In this document: positions 25,062 through 33,469 of the stretch, in pieces
How positions within the stretch are numbered: position 1 is the first letter of the stretch
How the letters are laid out: each line of letters starts with the position of its first letter
Origin: Cupriavidus metallidurans CH34
GTDB taxonomy: Bacteria > Pseudomonadota > Gammaproteobacteria > Burkholderiales > Burkholderiaceae
Length of the DNA stretch: 64,000 bases
Assembly (NCBI RefSeq): GCF_000196015.1
Contig: NC_007974.2
Span: forward strand, 1,612,001-1,676,000
Reading direction: 5' to 3'
Position numbers and translations under genes: made by a program
Notes under the pieces: model-generated
Seen by the model: only the letters and a program-made list of their open reading frames with translations
Told to the model about the DNA's origin: nothing
The model's database searches: none

Positions 25062-27917
25062 CTATGACTCGGCTTCGAGGTACACCTGCAGGTAGCCGTC
25101 CAGGTCATCGGCGAGCTGTTTGGCGCCATCGAACGCGTCGCGCGCCACGGCTTCGAGTTCCCTGCACAGGTCCGCCACCTCCTCCCAGTCATGCAAATGC
25201 GCGACGGCGCCGCGAACGCGATGCGCGCGCTCGGCCACGGTCCCGAGATTCTTCTGCTCGACAGCCTGCCTGATGGCCCGCGCGTCTTCCCAGACCGTGC
25301 GTATCAGCAGCAACCGGTCATCTTGCGAGACGTCGCCCTGAGGCAGTTCGGCGGCGCTCCTGGCTGCCGTCGCCAGCGCTTCACTTCGGTCCGGCAACAC
25401 CTGCCTGAGGCTATCGGCAAGGGCCTGCAACAGAACAGGCTTGGTGAGATGTCCGTTCATCCCCGATGCCACGCAGCGCTCGGCCTCTCCGGTGGCCACG
25501 CTGGCGGTGACGCCGATGATCGGGATGGTGAAGCCGTCCGCGCGCAAGGCATGCGCAAGTGCATAGCCGTCCATCCCTGGCATGTGCACATCGGTCAGCA
25601 CCGCATCGAATTGGCCCTGCCTGCAAGCAAGCAATGCGTCCTCGCCACTACTGACCATGGTCGTCCGGCAACCCAGCTGTTCTAGTTGCTGCTGCATCAG
25701 CCGGCGATTGACCGGATGGTCGTCCACCGCCAGCACCTGCAGATCCAGCTTCAACATCTGCGTCGAACGTTGAACCGGAGACGCCGTGCTGGTCAGCGGG
25801 ATGCCTGCCGCCCGACACAGCGCGCGCACGATGCCGGCCTGATGATAGGCGGATACAACCAGGCCATCGGGCCTTGCCACGGCCTCCAGCGGCCCACTTG
25901 CCTTGAGCCTGACCACTCCGGCGTATCCGTTCGGCACGGGGCCCTGCGTCTCGTCCGCTATCAGCAGGATAGTGCCCGGGTCGGTGGCGTCGCCCTGGCA
26001 GGCAATTGCCCTTCCTCCTGACTGGCGGATCATGGCGATGACATCCGCGCGCCATACGGGGTCCTGCGCCCGGACGACGACATTGGGCAATGCCGGTTCG
26101 ACCGACTGTCGTGCCTCCCCAATCTCCAGGGGCACGGAAAAGGAAAAGCGGCTGCCGCGCCCAAGCTCGCTCTCGACGACAATGCTGGCCCCCATCCGGC
26201 GGGCCAGCCTCCTGCAGATCGAAAGGCCGAGGCCCGACCCACCGAAACGCCGGGCCGTGGTGGCATCACCCTGAACGAATGGTTCGAAGAGTTGTGCCTG
26301 CGTGCCTGGCGACATGCCGATACCGGTATCGAGGACTTCCAGCACCAGACACAGCGTCGTCTCGTCCGAGGGCGTCGAAGCGGCGCGGAAGGCCCGGATG
26401 CCAACGTGCCCTTCCGACGTAAACTTCAACGCGTTGGTTAGAAAATTGTCGAGGGCCTGCCTGACACGGACCGGATCGCCGATGAGCCAGGGTAGATCGG
26501 CCTGCACATAGCAGGTCAGCGCCAATCCCTTGCGCAGTGCGAGCGGCGCGTGGGATCGAGCTACGGCCTCCACCAGTTCCACGGGATCGAACGCCACGGA
26601 CTCCAGAGTGAGCTGCCCGCCCTCGAACTTGGTGTAGTCCAGCAGATCGTCGATGATCGACAGCAATGTGGCCGACGACGTCTGAATCGTCCCGACGTCC
26701 TGGCGCTGCCGATCATCCAGCGCGGTCAGGGACAACAATTCCAGCGTACCCAACATGCCGTACAACGGCGTCCGCATCTCGTGGCTCATCGCCGCCAGAA
26801 AGATCGACTTGGCTGCGTTCGCATCCTCGGCCAGTCGATGAGCCCGCTGGAGTTCGCGCTCGGCCTGCAGGCGGATGGCGACCTGCCGCCGCTGACGCCA
26901 GTAGCCGAGAGCCAGAAGCGCCAGCGCCGTGACGACCAGCGCCACGTACGGTGCGGCACGCCGCCGGATTTCGCTACCCGACAAACCGAACTGATAGGTC
27001 GTGGTCAGGTATCGATTGCGGATCGCCTGTCGCCGCTCCGGTGGCATGGCCTCGATGGCGCGATCGATCAGCGGCACGAGCGGCTCCAGCCCCGGCCGCA
27101 CATCGAATCCGATGAGCTGCCGCAGCCTGGTAGCGCCCACAACCTTGAGTTGGCCCACGTAGCGGCTCTGAATAGCGCGATCCAGCGCAGCCAGATTGCC
27201 AATGTAGAGATCGGCCTTGTTGTCCCGCACCATCTCCAGCGCCGCCTCGGGCGAGGCAGCAGTCACGATCGGCGCCGACGGTACCGCCGCGCGCACCAGA
27301 TCGGCCATGACCGACTTGGCGGCCACGGCAACCCGAAAGCCTGCAAGCTCGGACAGTTCGCCGATGGCCGGGGAATCGGTTCGTCCAACGATCACAAGGG
27401 GATAGGACTCGACGGCACGGGTACGGGTCGGGAGATGCCGATTCGCCATCTCCGCCGGCTCGACATACTGATTGAGATCGATCTGCCCGGCCGCCCTCAA
27501 CCGGCCGGACTCGGCCGGCTCCGCGACGGAACTCACATCGAAACGCAGGCCCAGGGTCTCACTCAGGTAGGCCAGGTAGGCGCTCAGTATTCCGGTGGGC
27601 TGACCATCCTCGTCCTCGTAGGTGAACGGCGCCCACTGAGTCAGCAATTGCACGCGCAGCCGAGGCAGGGAGGCCAGGTAGCGCCGCTCGTCTTCACCCA
27701 ACGGCGCCGCCGCCTGCGCTGGTGTGCCGGCCACAACGGAATCCTGCGGCTTGGAGCCGTCCAAAGCGACTGGCTGCGCCGCCGGGAAATAAACGTGGCG
27801 CCCCGACGCTTCACCGGCTGCCGCGGACGCCGCAACCGGCAGCAGCACCGCTGCCAGCATGAGGGTGAACGAAGCCACGCGTCGACGGGCAATCCGCGTC
27901 GGACTGGAATGCCACAT
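25062..27917 (-). CDS. BvgS/EvgS-like hybrid sensor histidine kinase with periplasmic SBP_bac_3 domain
   Basis: 951 residues. A signal peptide or first helix (residues 15-33) is followed by a solute-binding-protein family 3 sensor domain (about 65-320, LLTQWAPFTYEDEDGQPTGI, RNRYLTTTYQFG). A membrane helix is near 327-345. Then come HisKA with FLAAMSHEMRTPLYG (His near 377), HATPase (NFLTNALKFTSEGH, FGGSGLGLSI), a receiver (VLAVDDHPVN, LTDVHMPGMDG, Asp near 775) and a C-terminal Hpt (RAHRVRGAV, His near 898). The domain between HATPase and receiver looks like a degenerate receiver. It has a Venus-flytrap sensor, unlike the first kinase, so the two probably detect different signals. No copy of the shared element was found upstream. 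Confidence 0.94.
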   Translation of the reverse strand: MWHSSPTRIARRRVASFTLMLAAVLLPVAASAAAGEASGRHVYFPAAQPVALDGSKPQDSVVAGTPAQAAAPLGEDERRYLASLPRLRVQLLTQWAPFTYEDEDGQPTGILSAYLAYLSETLGLRFDVSSVAEPAESGRLRAAGQIDLNQYVEPAEMANRHLPTRTRAVESYPLVIVGRTDSPAIGELSELAGFRVAVAAKSVMADLVRAAVPSAPIVTAASPEAALEMVRDNKADLYIGNLAALDRAIQSRYVGQLKVVGATRLRQLIGFDVRPGLEPLVPLIDRAIEAMPPERRQAIRNRYLTTTYQFGLSGSEIRRRAAPYVALVVTALALLALGYWRQRRQVAIRLQAERELQRAHRLAEDANAAKSIFLAAMSHEMRTPLYGMLGTLELLSLTALDDRQRQDVGTIQTSSATLLSIIDDLLDYTKFEGGQLTLESVAFDPVELVEAVARSHAPLALRKGLALTCYVQADLPWLIGDPVRVRQALDNFLTNALKFTSEGHVGIRAFRAASTPSDETTLCLVLEVLDTGIGMSPGTQAQLFEPFVQGDATTARRFGGSGLGLSICRRLARRMGASIVVESELGRGSRFSFSVPLEIGEARQSVEPALPNVVVRAQDPVWRADVIAMIRQSGGRAIACQGDATDPGTILLIADETQGPVPNGYAGVVRLKASGPLEAVARPDGLVVSAYHQAGIVRALCRAAGIPLTSTASPVQRSTQMLKLDLQVLAVDDHPVNRRLMQQQLEQLGCRTTMVSSGEDALLACRQGQFDAVLTDVHMPGMDGYALAHALRADGFTIPIIGVTASVATGEAERCVASGMNGHLTKPVLLQALADSLRQVLPDRSEALATAARSAAELPQGDVSQDDRLLLIRTVWEDARAIRQAVEQKNLGTVAERAHRVRGAVAHLHDWEEVADLCRELEAVARDAFDGAKQLADDLDGYLQVYLEAES

Positions 27918-28197
27918 GCCTTCCTCCTAGCGCCCGGGATGGCGGCCACGTTCGTCAGCAGTTCGCCCCGGCGTTCACCAATATGGGATTTGTATGCTAC
28001 TCCACTGCGCGATTAGGTGGTGTCATACGCGATTGCAAGTGCCACCCGTTCGACAACTGGCAGTGGCCGCGCGGCGCGCGGCTCGACGAGATCGCCCGCC
28101 ATGATCCATGGGATGGCTACAATGCAGTACGGCAGACACTGACCCGCGCACGCAAGCTGCTGGATAGCGTCCCAACCACCTCAGGGAGACGAAACCC

Positions 28198-28461
28198 ATG
28201 AAACACGAATCCACGTCCGTTCCTGCTTCGCTGCGCGCGCTCGCGCTGTCTCTCGGCTGCCTGCTGGCCGCACCGGCCATCGCCAAGCTCCCGCCGCCAA
28301 CGCCGGAACAACAGCAGGCCGCCGAAGCCAGGAAGGCCAAGGAGGCGCAGGACGCCAAGGCTCAGGCCGAGGCGCTGGCCAAGGTCCAGGACCAACTCGC
28401 CGCGCGGTTCGGCAAGGGGTCCGACGCAGCGGCCAAACCCGCCGAGGCGCAAGCACGTTGA
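28198..28461 (+). CDS. Small exported Ala/Lys-rich protein of unknown function
   Basis: 87 residues with a clear signal peptide (CLLAAPAIA, cleavage near residue 29). The mature part begins KLPPPTPEQQQ and is a charged Ala/Glu/Lys-rich helix that could form a coiled coil. The ATG at 28198 follows AGGGAGACG, a good ribosome binding site. I do not recognise the family. The 280 bp upstream (27918-28197) contains a possible 72-codon frame on the plus strand (ends 28201) with no clear start or homology, which I do not call. It converges with the peroxidase gene. Confidence 0.7.
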   Translation: MKHESTSVPASLRALALSLGCLLAAPAIAKLPPPTPEQQQAAEARKAKEAQDAKAQAEALAKVQDQLAARFGKGSDAAAKPAEAQAR

Positions 28462-28489
28462 CGCGGGGCCCCCAAGGGGGAAAGAGGAC

Positions 28490-28510
28490 GGGGACGGGGA
28501 CGGGACGGGG
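28490..28510 (+). other. G-quadruplex motif
   Basis: Four G-runs (GGGG, GGGG, GGG, GGGG) are each separated by the dinucleotide AC, which meets the canonical G-quadruplex pattern with very short loops. It lies between the converging small exported protein gene and the peroxidase gene and is flanked by GGGGCCCC blocks that can also pair. It may act as a transcription block for either gene. Confidence 0.55.
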
Positions 28511-28524
28511 CCCCAACGCGCGCG

Positions 28525-28542
28525 GGCGCCGTCAGCGGCGCC
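28525..28542. terminator. GC hairpin after peroxidase gene
   Basis: A 7-bp perfect stem (GGCGCCG/CGGCGCC) with a TCAG loop directly follows the peroxidase stop codon on the minus strand. It has no U-tract, so it is a modest candidate. Confidence 0.4.
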
Positions 28543-29571
28543 TTACTCGAAAGGCTTCGACTTCGGCGTCTTGTCGCTCGATGGCGGCAGCATCGGCAGC
28601 ACGATCTTCGGCTGATCGCCGGTCAGCGTCTTCAGGAACGCCACGATGTCGGCGTTCTCTTCCGGCGTGAACTTGCGTGCCAGTTGCAGTCGACCCATCG
28701 TATCCACCGCCTGACTCAGCGTGGCCGCCTCGCCATCGTGGAAGTACGGGTAGGTCAGCGCCACGTTGCGCAGGGTCGGCACCTTGAAATTGAAGCGATC
28801 AGCGTCCTTGCCCGTCACCGCGGCACGGCCCTCCGACGGATTCCCGGTCTTGTACGGCTCCACGAGACCCATCTTCTGGAACGAGTTGCCGCCGATGTTC
28901 TGGCCGTTGTGGCAGGCAACGCAGCCCGAGCCCTTGAACAACTGGTAGCCGCGCAACTCCTGCGCGTTGATAGCCGTCTTGTCACCCTTCAGCCATTTGT
29001 CGAATCGCGCATTCGGCGTGACCAGCGTTTCCTCGAATGCGGCAATGGCCAGTGTGATCTCGGATATCGTCAGCTTGACCGACTTGAAGACCTTGCGAAA
29101 TTCGTCGACGTATCCGGGGATGGATCGGAGCGTGTCGACCGCCAACTCGTGCGTGAAGGCCATCTCGATTGGATTGGCAATCGGCCCGCGCGCCTGCTCT
29201 GGCAAATCTTTCGCCCGGCCATCCCAGAACTGCACGAAGTTCAGGCTGGAATTCAGGACGGTCGGCGAGTTGATGCCGCCCTGCTTCCACTTGTCGCCGA
29301 TGGACGTCTTGAGGTTATCCGAGCCACCCATGCTGAGGTTATGGCACGAGTTGCACGAGATAAAGCCAGAGCGCGAAAGACGAGGATCGAACCAGAGCTT
29401 TTCGCCCAGCGCCACGCGTTCCGGGTGCTGGACCTTGGCAGGTGCGATGGGCTGGATAGGTTCGGCTTGCGGCTCGGCGGCGTGCGCACTGGATACGGTA
29501 GCGGCAAACAGCACCGTTATGAACGTCGCCGTCGAAAACGTCGACAGGACTCTGCTTCGGCTGGATTTCAT
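28543..29571 (-). CDS. Di-haem cytochrome c peroxidase
   Basis: 342 residues with a signal peptide (cleavage after SSAHA). Two haem c sites are present: CNSCH in the N-terminal half and CVACH in the C-terminal half. These are the low- and high-potential haems of bacterial CcpA-type peroxidases, which reduce periplasmic H2O2 with electrons from cytochrome c. Typical segments are GEKLWFDPRLSRSG, SPTVLNSS, QFWDGRAKDLPEQA and the C-terminal RNVALTYPYFHDG. It is a single gene. A perfect FNR/Anr-type palindrome 78 bp upstream suggests activation at low oxygen, as known for ccp genes of other proteobacteria. Confidence 0.94.
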   Translation of the reverse strand: MKSSRSRVLSTFSTATFITVLFAATVSSAHAAEPQAEPIQPIAPAKVQHPERVALGEKLWFDPRLSRSGFISCNSCHNLSMGGSDNLKTSIGDKWKQGGINSPTVLNSSLNFVQFWDGRAKDLPEQARGPIANPIEMAFTHELAVDTLRSIPGYVDEFRKVFKSVKLTISEITLAIAAFEETLVTPNARFDKWLKGDKTAINAQELRGYQLFKGSGCVACHNGQNIGGNSFQKMGLVEPYKTGNPSEGRAAVTGKDADRFNFKVPTLRNVALTYPYFHDGEAATLSQAVDTMGRLQLARKFTPEENADIVAFLKTLTGDQPKIVLPMLPPSSDKTPKSKPFE

Positions 29572-29647
29572 GGGGACTCCGTCTTGTTGATCGGACCGCG
29601 AGACGCGGACCGCAAGCCGGATTAGGCACTTTTGGTTCCATCCAGGT

Positions 29648-29663
29648 GTTGATAGCTATCAAC
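29648..29663. promoter_or_regulatory. FNR/Anr-type binding site upstream of peroxidase gene
   Basis: GTTGATAGCTATCAAC is a perfect 16-bp palindrome containing the full FNR consensus TTGAT-N4-ATCAA (29649-29662). Its centre is about 84 bp upstream of the peroxidase ATG, a spacing that allows a class II activator site. The remainder of 29572-29824 shows no gene. Confidence 0.8.
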
Positions 29664-29824
29664 CGCTTTGGAGGATGAAACGAACGGGTACGACACATAT
29701 CAAATCGGGCTCGATTTCGTCCCCGATGCGTCGCAGCCAGCCGGACATGCCCATCGTCGCCGAACGATTGGCATGCCCGGCTGGCCCGTCACCCGTTGTG
29801 CGTCAGCAGTACATCAACGGCGCG

Positions 29825-30859
29825 TCAGTCCAGCGTGATGCCCTCGCGCTGGATCACCACCGCCCAGTTGGCCTCTTCCTTCTCGACGCGCTTGGCAAAG
29901 TTCGCCGGGTCGATCATGACCACTTCACCCTGCTGACTCAGAACCGACTTTGCGCGGGCATCGTTGGCCACACCCTTGGTGATCTCATACAGCTTCTGCA
30001 CGATCTGCGGCGGCGTGCCGGCCGGCGCCAGCATGCCGAGCCAGAAGCTGACATCGAACGGCTTGACACCGGCTTCCTCCAGCGACGGCACGTCGGGCAA
30101 CTGCGGCATCCGCTTGGGCGATGTCACTGCAAGCGGCTTCAGCTTGCCAGCCTTGATCTGCGGCAGCCCATTCCACGCGTCGAAAGCAGTCTCCAGTTCA
30201 CCGCTGATCACAGCCATCTCCGCCTGCGAGGCCGATTTGTACGGCACGTGCGTGGTCTGGATCTTCTCCCGGTTGTTCAGCATGGCGAAGCTCAGATGCG
30301 CGATGTTGCCCGGCCCCGCCGAGCCATAGCTAAGCTTGCCCGGATTGCGCGTGGCGTAGCGAACCAGATCGCCAACCGAACCGATACTGTTCTTCTTTGC
30401 CCACTCGGGGTTCGCCACCAGCACGAACGGCGCCTCCACTACCAGCGCGACCGGCGCCAGATCCTTGGGCTTGTAGTTGCTCCGCTTGTACACCTGCGGG
30501 TTGATGGTGATGCTGCTCGAGTTCGTGACCAGCAGCGTATAGCCGTCCGCGGGCGACTTGGCGACCTCGGCAACGCCGATCAGGCCGTTCGCGCCCGGCT
30601 TGTTCTCGACGATGACCGGCTGCCCCAGCGACTTGCTGAGCTGCTCCGACAGCACGCGCGCGACGGTATCGGTGGTGGACCCTGCCGGGAACGGCACGAC
30701 GATCCGGATCGGCTTGTTGGGCCAGTTGGCTGTCTGTGTGGCCGTCTGCGCGCCAGCCGGTGCCGCCATCGTCCCTGCCATGACGGCCAGCGCCGCTGCC
30801 ACCAGCTTCATCCCGCCCTTGATGGCGCGGCGGCGTGCAGTGATTTCGCGTTCTTTCAT
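29825..30859 (-). CDS. Bug/TctC-family substrate-binding protein
   Basis: 344 residues from the ATG at 30859 (AAGGAGACACAC upstream; the longer frame to 30919 is less likely). The N-terminus carries a twin-arginine-like run (TARRRAIKGG) before the hydrophobic core. Family motifs are KPIRIVVPFPAGSTTDTVAR, GQPVIVENKPGANG, DGYTLLVT, THVPYKSASQAEMAV and MLAPAGTPPQIV. It is the third gene of the leftward operon after the carboxylase and the tandem CoA-transferase and starts 57 bp after the latter. It probably supplies the acid that the CoA-transferase activates. The ligand is unknown. Confidence 0.93.
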   Translation of the reverse strand: MKEREITARRRAIKGGMKLVAAALAVMAGTMAAPAGAQTATQTANWPNKPIRIVVPFPAGSTTDTVARVLSEQLSKSLGQPVIVENKPGANGLIGVAEVAKSPADGYTLLVTNSSSITINPQVYKRSNYKPKDLAPVALVVEAPFVLVANPEWAKKNSIGSVGDLVRYATRNPGKLSYGSAGPGNIAHLSFAMLNNREKIQTTHVPYKSASQAEMAVISGELETAFDAWNGLPQIKAGKLKPLAVTSPKRMPQLPDVPSLEEAGVKPFDVSFWLGMLAPAGTPPQIVQKLYEITKGVANDARAKSVLSQQGEVVMIDPANFAKRVEKEEANWAVVIQREGITLD

Positions 30860-30915
30860 GTGTGTCTCCTTGTCGTTCTCGATGTCGTTCTCGGTGGTCC
30901 TGCTGAGTTCCTGCG

Positions 30916-33387
30916 TCATGCGCGCCCCTTCGATACCTTGGGCTGCGCGGTTTTCCCTGTCACGCCAATACGCTCCAGTTCCGCGATCTGAGCCGGGCCG
31001 AGCGCGAGCACGCGCGCCAGCACCGATTCAGTGTGCTCGCCAAGCGTTGGGGCGGCATATCGGATTGCCTGCGGCTCGCTGCCCGTGCGGAACCAGGCGG
31101 TCGTGGCCCGGTACGGCCCGCTATGGGCACGGTCAATGTCGCGCCAGAATCCGCGTGCGTGCAGATGGGCATCCTGAAGTACCTGCGACATGGGACGCAC
31201 CACGCCCGCCGGGATACCGGCGTGCTGCAGCGTCTGCATCGCAGCCTCGGGATCGCGGCCCGCGCACCAGGCGCTGATTGCCGCGTCGATCTCACTCCCC
31301 CGCGCGCGTCGGCCAGACACGCTGGCGAGTTGCGCATCAGCGGCGAGATCGTCGCGCTCGATAACGCGGCAAAGGGCGGGCCAGTGTGCGTCCGTGGCAG
31401 ACAGGACGACCCACGCATCGTCCCCGTCGCAGCGGAAGCACCCATACGGAAACAGCATCGGATGACGATTGCCCTGGCGTGGCGATACCGCTCCGGAGAT
31501 CGACTGCTCGATCATGAACGGCGCGGCCATCGGCAGCATGGCCTCCACCTGCGACAGGTTGACGTGCCGCCCCGCGCCCGTGGCCTGCTGCGCGAAAAGC
31601 GCCAGCAGCATCGCCGCGCCCGCGTTCAGCCCGCCAATCGGGTCGCCATAGGCATAGGAGGTCATGGCGGGCGGCCCATCCGGGTGTCCGGTGTAGAGCG
31701 GCAGCCCGCTGGCCTGCTCGAGCGTGCCGCCGTAGGCCCGGGTGTTGCTCCACGCGTTACCGAGTCCGAAGGCCGGCATCGACACCATGACCAACCGCTT
31801 GTTCCGGGCGCGCAAGGCCTCGTAGTCGAGCCCGAGCTTCGGCAACACCTCCGCCGAGTAGTTCTCGATGACAGCGTCCGCGCCCTCTACCAGTTCGAGC
31901 AACAGCCGCTTGCCCTCCTCGCGCGTCAGATCGAGCGTGATGCCCTGCTTGTTGCGGTTCATCAGGTTGAAATTCGAGTTCTTCTCGTACAACCGCTCCC
32001 GATAGAACTCCTCGGTAAAGTTCGCGCCGCGCCACCAGTCGGGGTAGCTCGTGCTCTCGACCTTGATGACCTCGGCGCCGAAATCGGCCAGCGTGCGCGA
32101 TGCAAGCGGCCCGGCCCAGCCCATCGTCAGGTCGATGACACGGATTCCTTCCAGCGGCCCCTTGGCCGTGGTGGCGCGTTGAAACTGGCGCAGCGGTCGA
32201 TGATCGAGACCCGACGCACGATAGAACGCATCGTCCGCGCCCTTCAGCGGCGCGTCGCCACCGGCCAGCGGACCGGCTGCGTCGAGCCGGAGTGGCACCA
32301 CGGGACCTTCGAACGTCGTCCCGCCGATTCGTACCGGCACGAACGCCCTACGCTCCCGGTGCACCGCCTGGCCGAGCAGTTCCTGCATCGTTGGCACCAG
32401 TACGGTGGGATGCTTCATGTCCCCGAGCAGCTCGAACCATTCCTGCGCAGTTCGCGTGCGGAACGCCGGGATCAGGATCGCGTCGATCTCGTCGGCCCGG
32501 TTCATGCGCTCCTGCCCGTTCGCGAAACGCGGGTCGCGGGCCAGTTCGGGCCGTCCGATGGCTTCGCACAGCGCCGTCCACTGCGGCAGCGTGTGCGTGA
32601 AGATGCCGATCCAGCCCGATGCGGTCTCGTAGATACCGGCCGGATGCGTGCCGCAGAAGCGGTTGACGCCCAAACGGCGCAGCGGGTGCCGCTTGTCGGG
32701 CACCATGCCGGCTTCCATCTCGACCACGCTGAACACCGCTTCGTGCAGGCTCAGCACATAGCGACGGCTGCCTTGCGCCCCGCCGATCAGGGCGGCCACC
32801 GCAGCCGAGTACGCCATCAGCCCACCCACGATCGCGGTCTGTACGTCATGCGGCATGTGCGGCGGCCCGTCCACCGGACCGCTTCCGTGCACAGCGCCGG
32901 CCAGGCAACGGCACACGGCTTCCGAACCCGCGAACTCGCTATATGGCCCGCTTTCACCGAACCACGTGAGCGCGACCTCGATTGGCTCGTGTCCCCCTTT
33001 ACAGTCTGCGTCTGCGGCCGCGGCCCAGACGGGTGCGGACAGCACGCCCACGCCTTCGGTCAGCGCGCGGGCATCGAGAACGACATCGCAGGTTCTTGCC
33101 AGCCGGGCAAGCCACGCGCGGTCAGCGGCATCCGCCGAATCAGCGGTCACGCTGCGCTTGTTGGTGTTCAGCCAGGCGAAGAGCGCGCTCTCCGGCGGCG
33201 CTTCGGCACTGGAAACCAGCGGCGGCATCTGCCGCCAGACATCGCCCTCCGGGCGCTCGACCTTGATGACTTCGGCGCCGAAATCGGCGAACAACTTGCC
33301 CGCGTACGCAAGCGCCGGACCCGTGCCGACCTCGAGTACGCGCAGCCCACCCAGCGCAAGCGGCGCCGGGGCAGCAGCATCCTTCAT
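30916..33387 (-). CDS. Tandem (two-domain) family III CoA-transferase, CaiB/BaiF type
   Basis: 823 residues made of two family III CoA-transferase units on one chain, each starting with the same signature. The first half begins LRVLEVGTGPALAYAGKLFADFGAEVIKVE; the second starts near residue 410 with IRVIDLTMGWAGPLASRTLADFGAEVIKVE. Family III enzymes usually work as interlocked dimers of identical chains about 400 residues long, so this is a natural fusion. It would move CoA between a dicarboxyl- or acyl-CoA donor and the substrate acid. The ATG at 33387 has GAGGGATT upstream. It lies 82 bp after the carboxylase gene and before a Bug gene in one operon. Confidence 0.92.
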   Translation of the reverse strand: MKDAAAPAPLALGGLRVLEVGTGPALAYAGKLFADFGAEVIKVERPEGDVWRQMPPLVSSAEAPPESALFAWLNTNKRSVTADSADAADRAWLARLARTCDVVLDARALTEGVGVLSAPVWAAAADADCKGGHEPIEVALTWFGESGPYSEFAGSEAVCRCLAGAVHGSGPVDGPPHMPHDVQTAIVGGLMAYSAAVAALIGGAQGSRRYVLSLHEAVFSVVEMEAGMVPDKRHPLRRLGVNRFCGTHPAGIYETASGWIGIFTHTLPQWTALCEAIGRPELARDPRFANGQERMNRADEIDAILIPAFRTRTAQEWFELLGDMKHPTVLVPTMQELLGQAVHRERRAFVPVRIGGTTFEGPVVPLRLDAAGPLAGGDAPLKGADDAFYRASGLDHRPLRQFQRATTAKGPLEGIRVIDLTMGWAGPLASRTLADFGAEVIKVESTSYPDWWRGANFTEEFYRERLYEKNSNFNLMNRNKQGITLDLTREEGKRLLLELVEGADAVIENYSAEVLPKLGLDYEALRARNKRLVMVSMPAFGLGNAWSNTRAYGGTLEQASGLPLYTGHPDGPPAMTSYAYGDPIGGLNAGAAMLLALFAQQATGAGRHVNLSQVEAMLPMAAPFMIEQSISGAVSPRQGNRHPMLFPYGCFRCDGDDAWVVLSATDAHWPALCRVIERDDLAADAQLASVSGRRARGSEIDAAISAWCAGRDPEAAMQTLQHAGIPAGVVRPMSQVLQDAHLHARGFWRDIDRAHSGPYRATTAWFRTGSEPQAIRYAAPTLGEHTESVLARVLALGPAQIAELERIGVTGKTAQPKVSKGRA

Positions 33388-33469
33388 CTTGAATCCCTCG
33401 CGTGTGGACGTGGATCGGGCCTGCCGAACAGTGCCCGCGTTTCACTCATCACAGTGACAATCACCACGC

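Noticed and set aside
27983..28201. 72-codon plus-strand frame upstream of the small exported protein gene
   Set aside because: No ribosome binding site and no recognisable domain. The frame runs through a likely promoter region.
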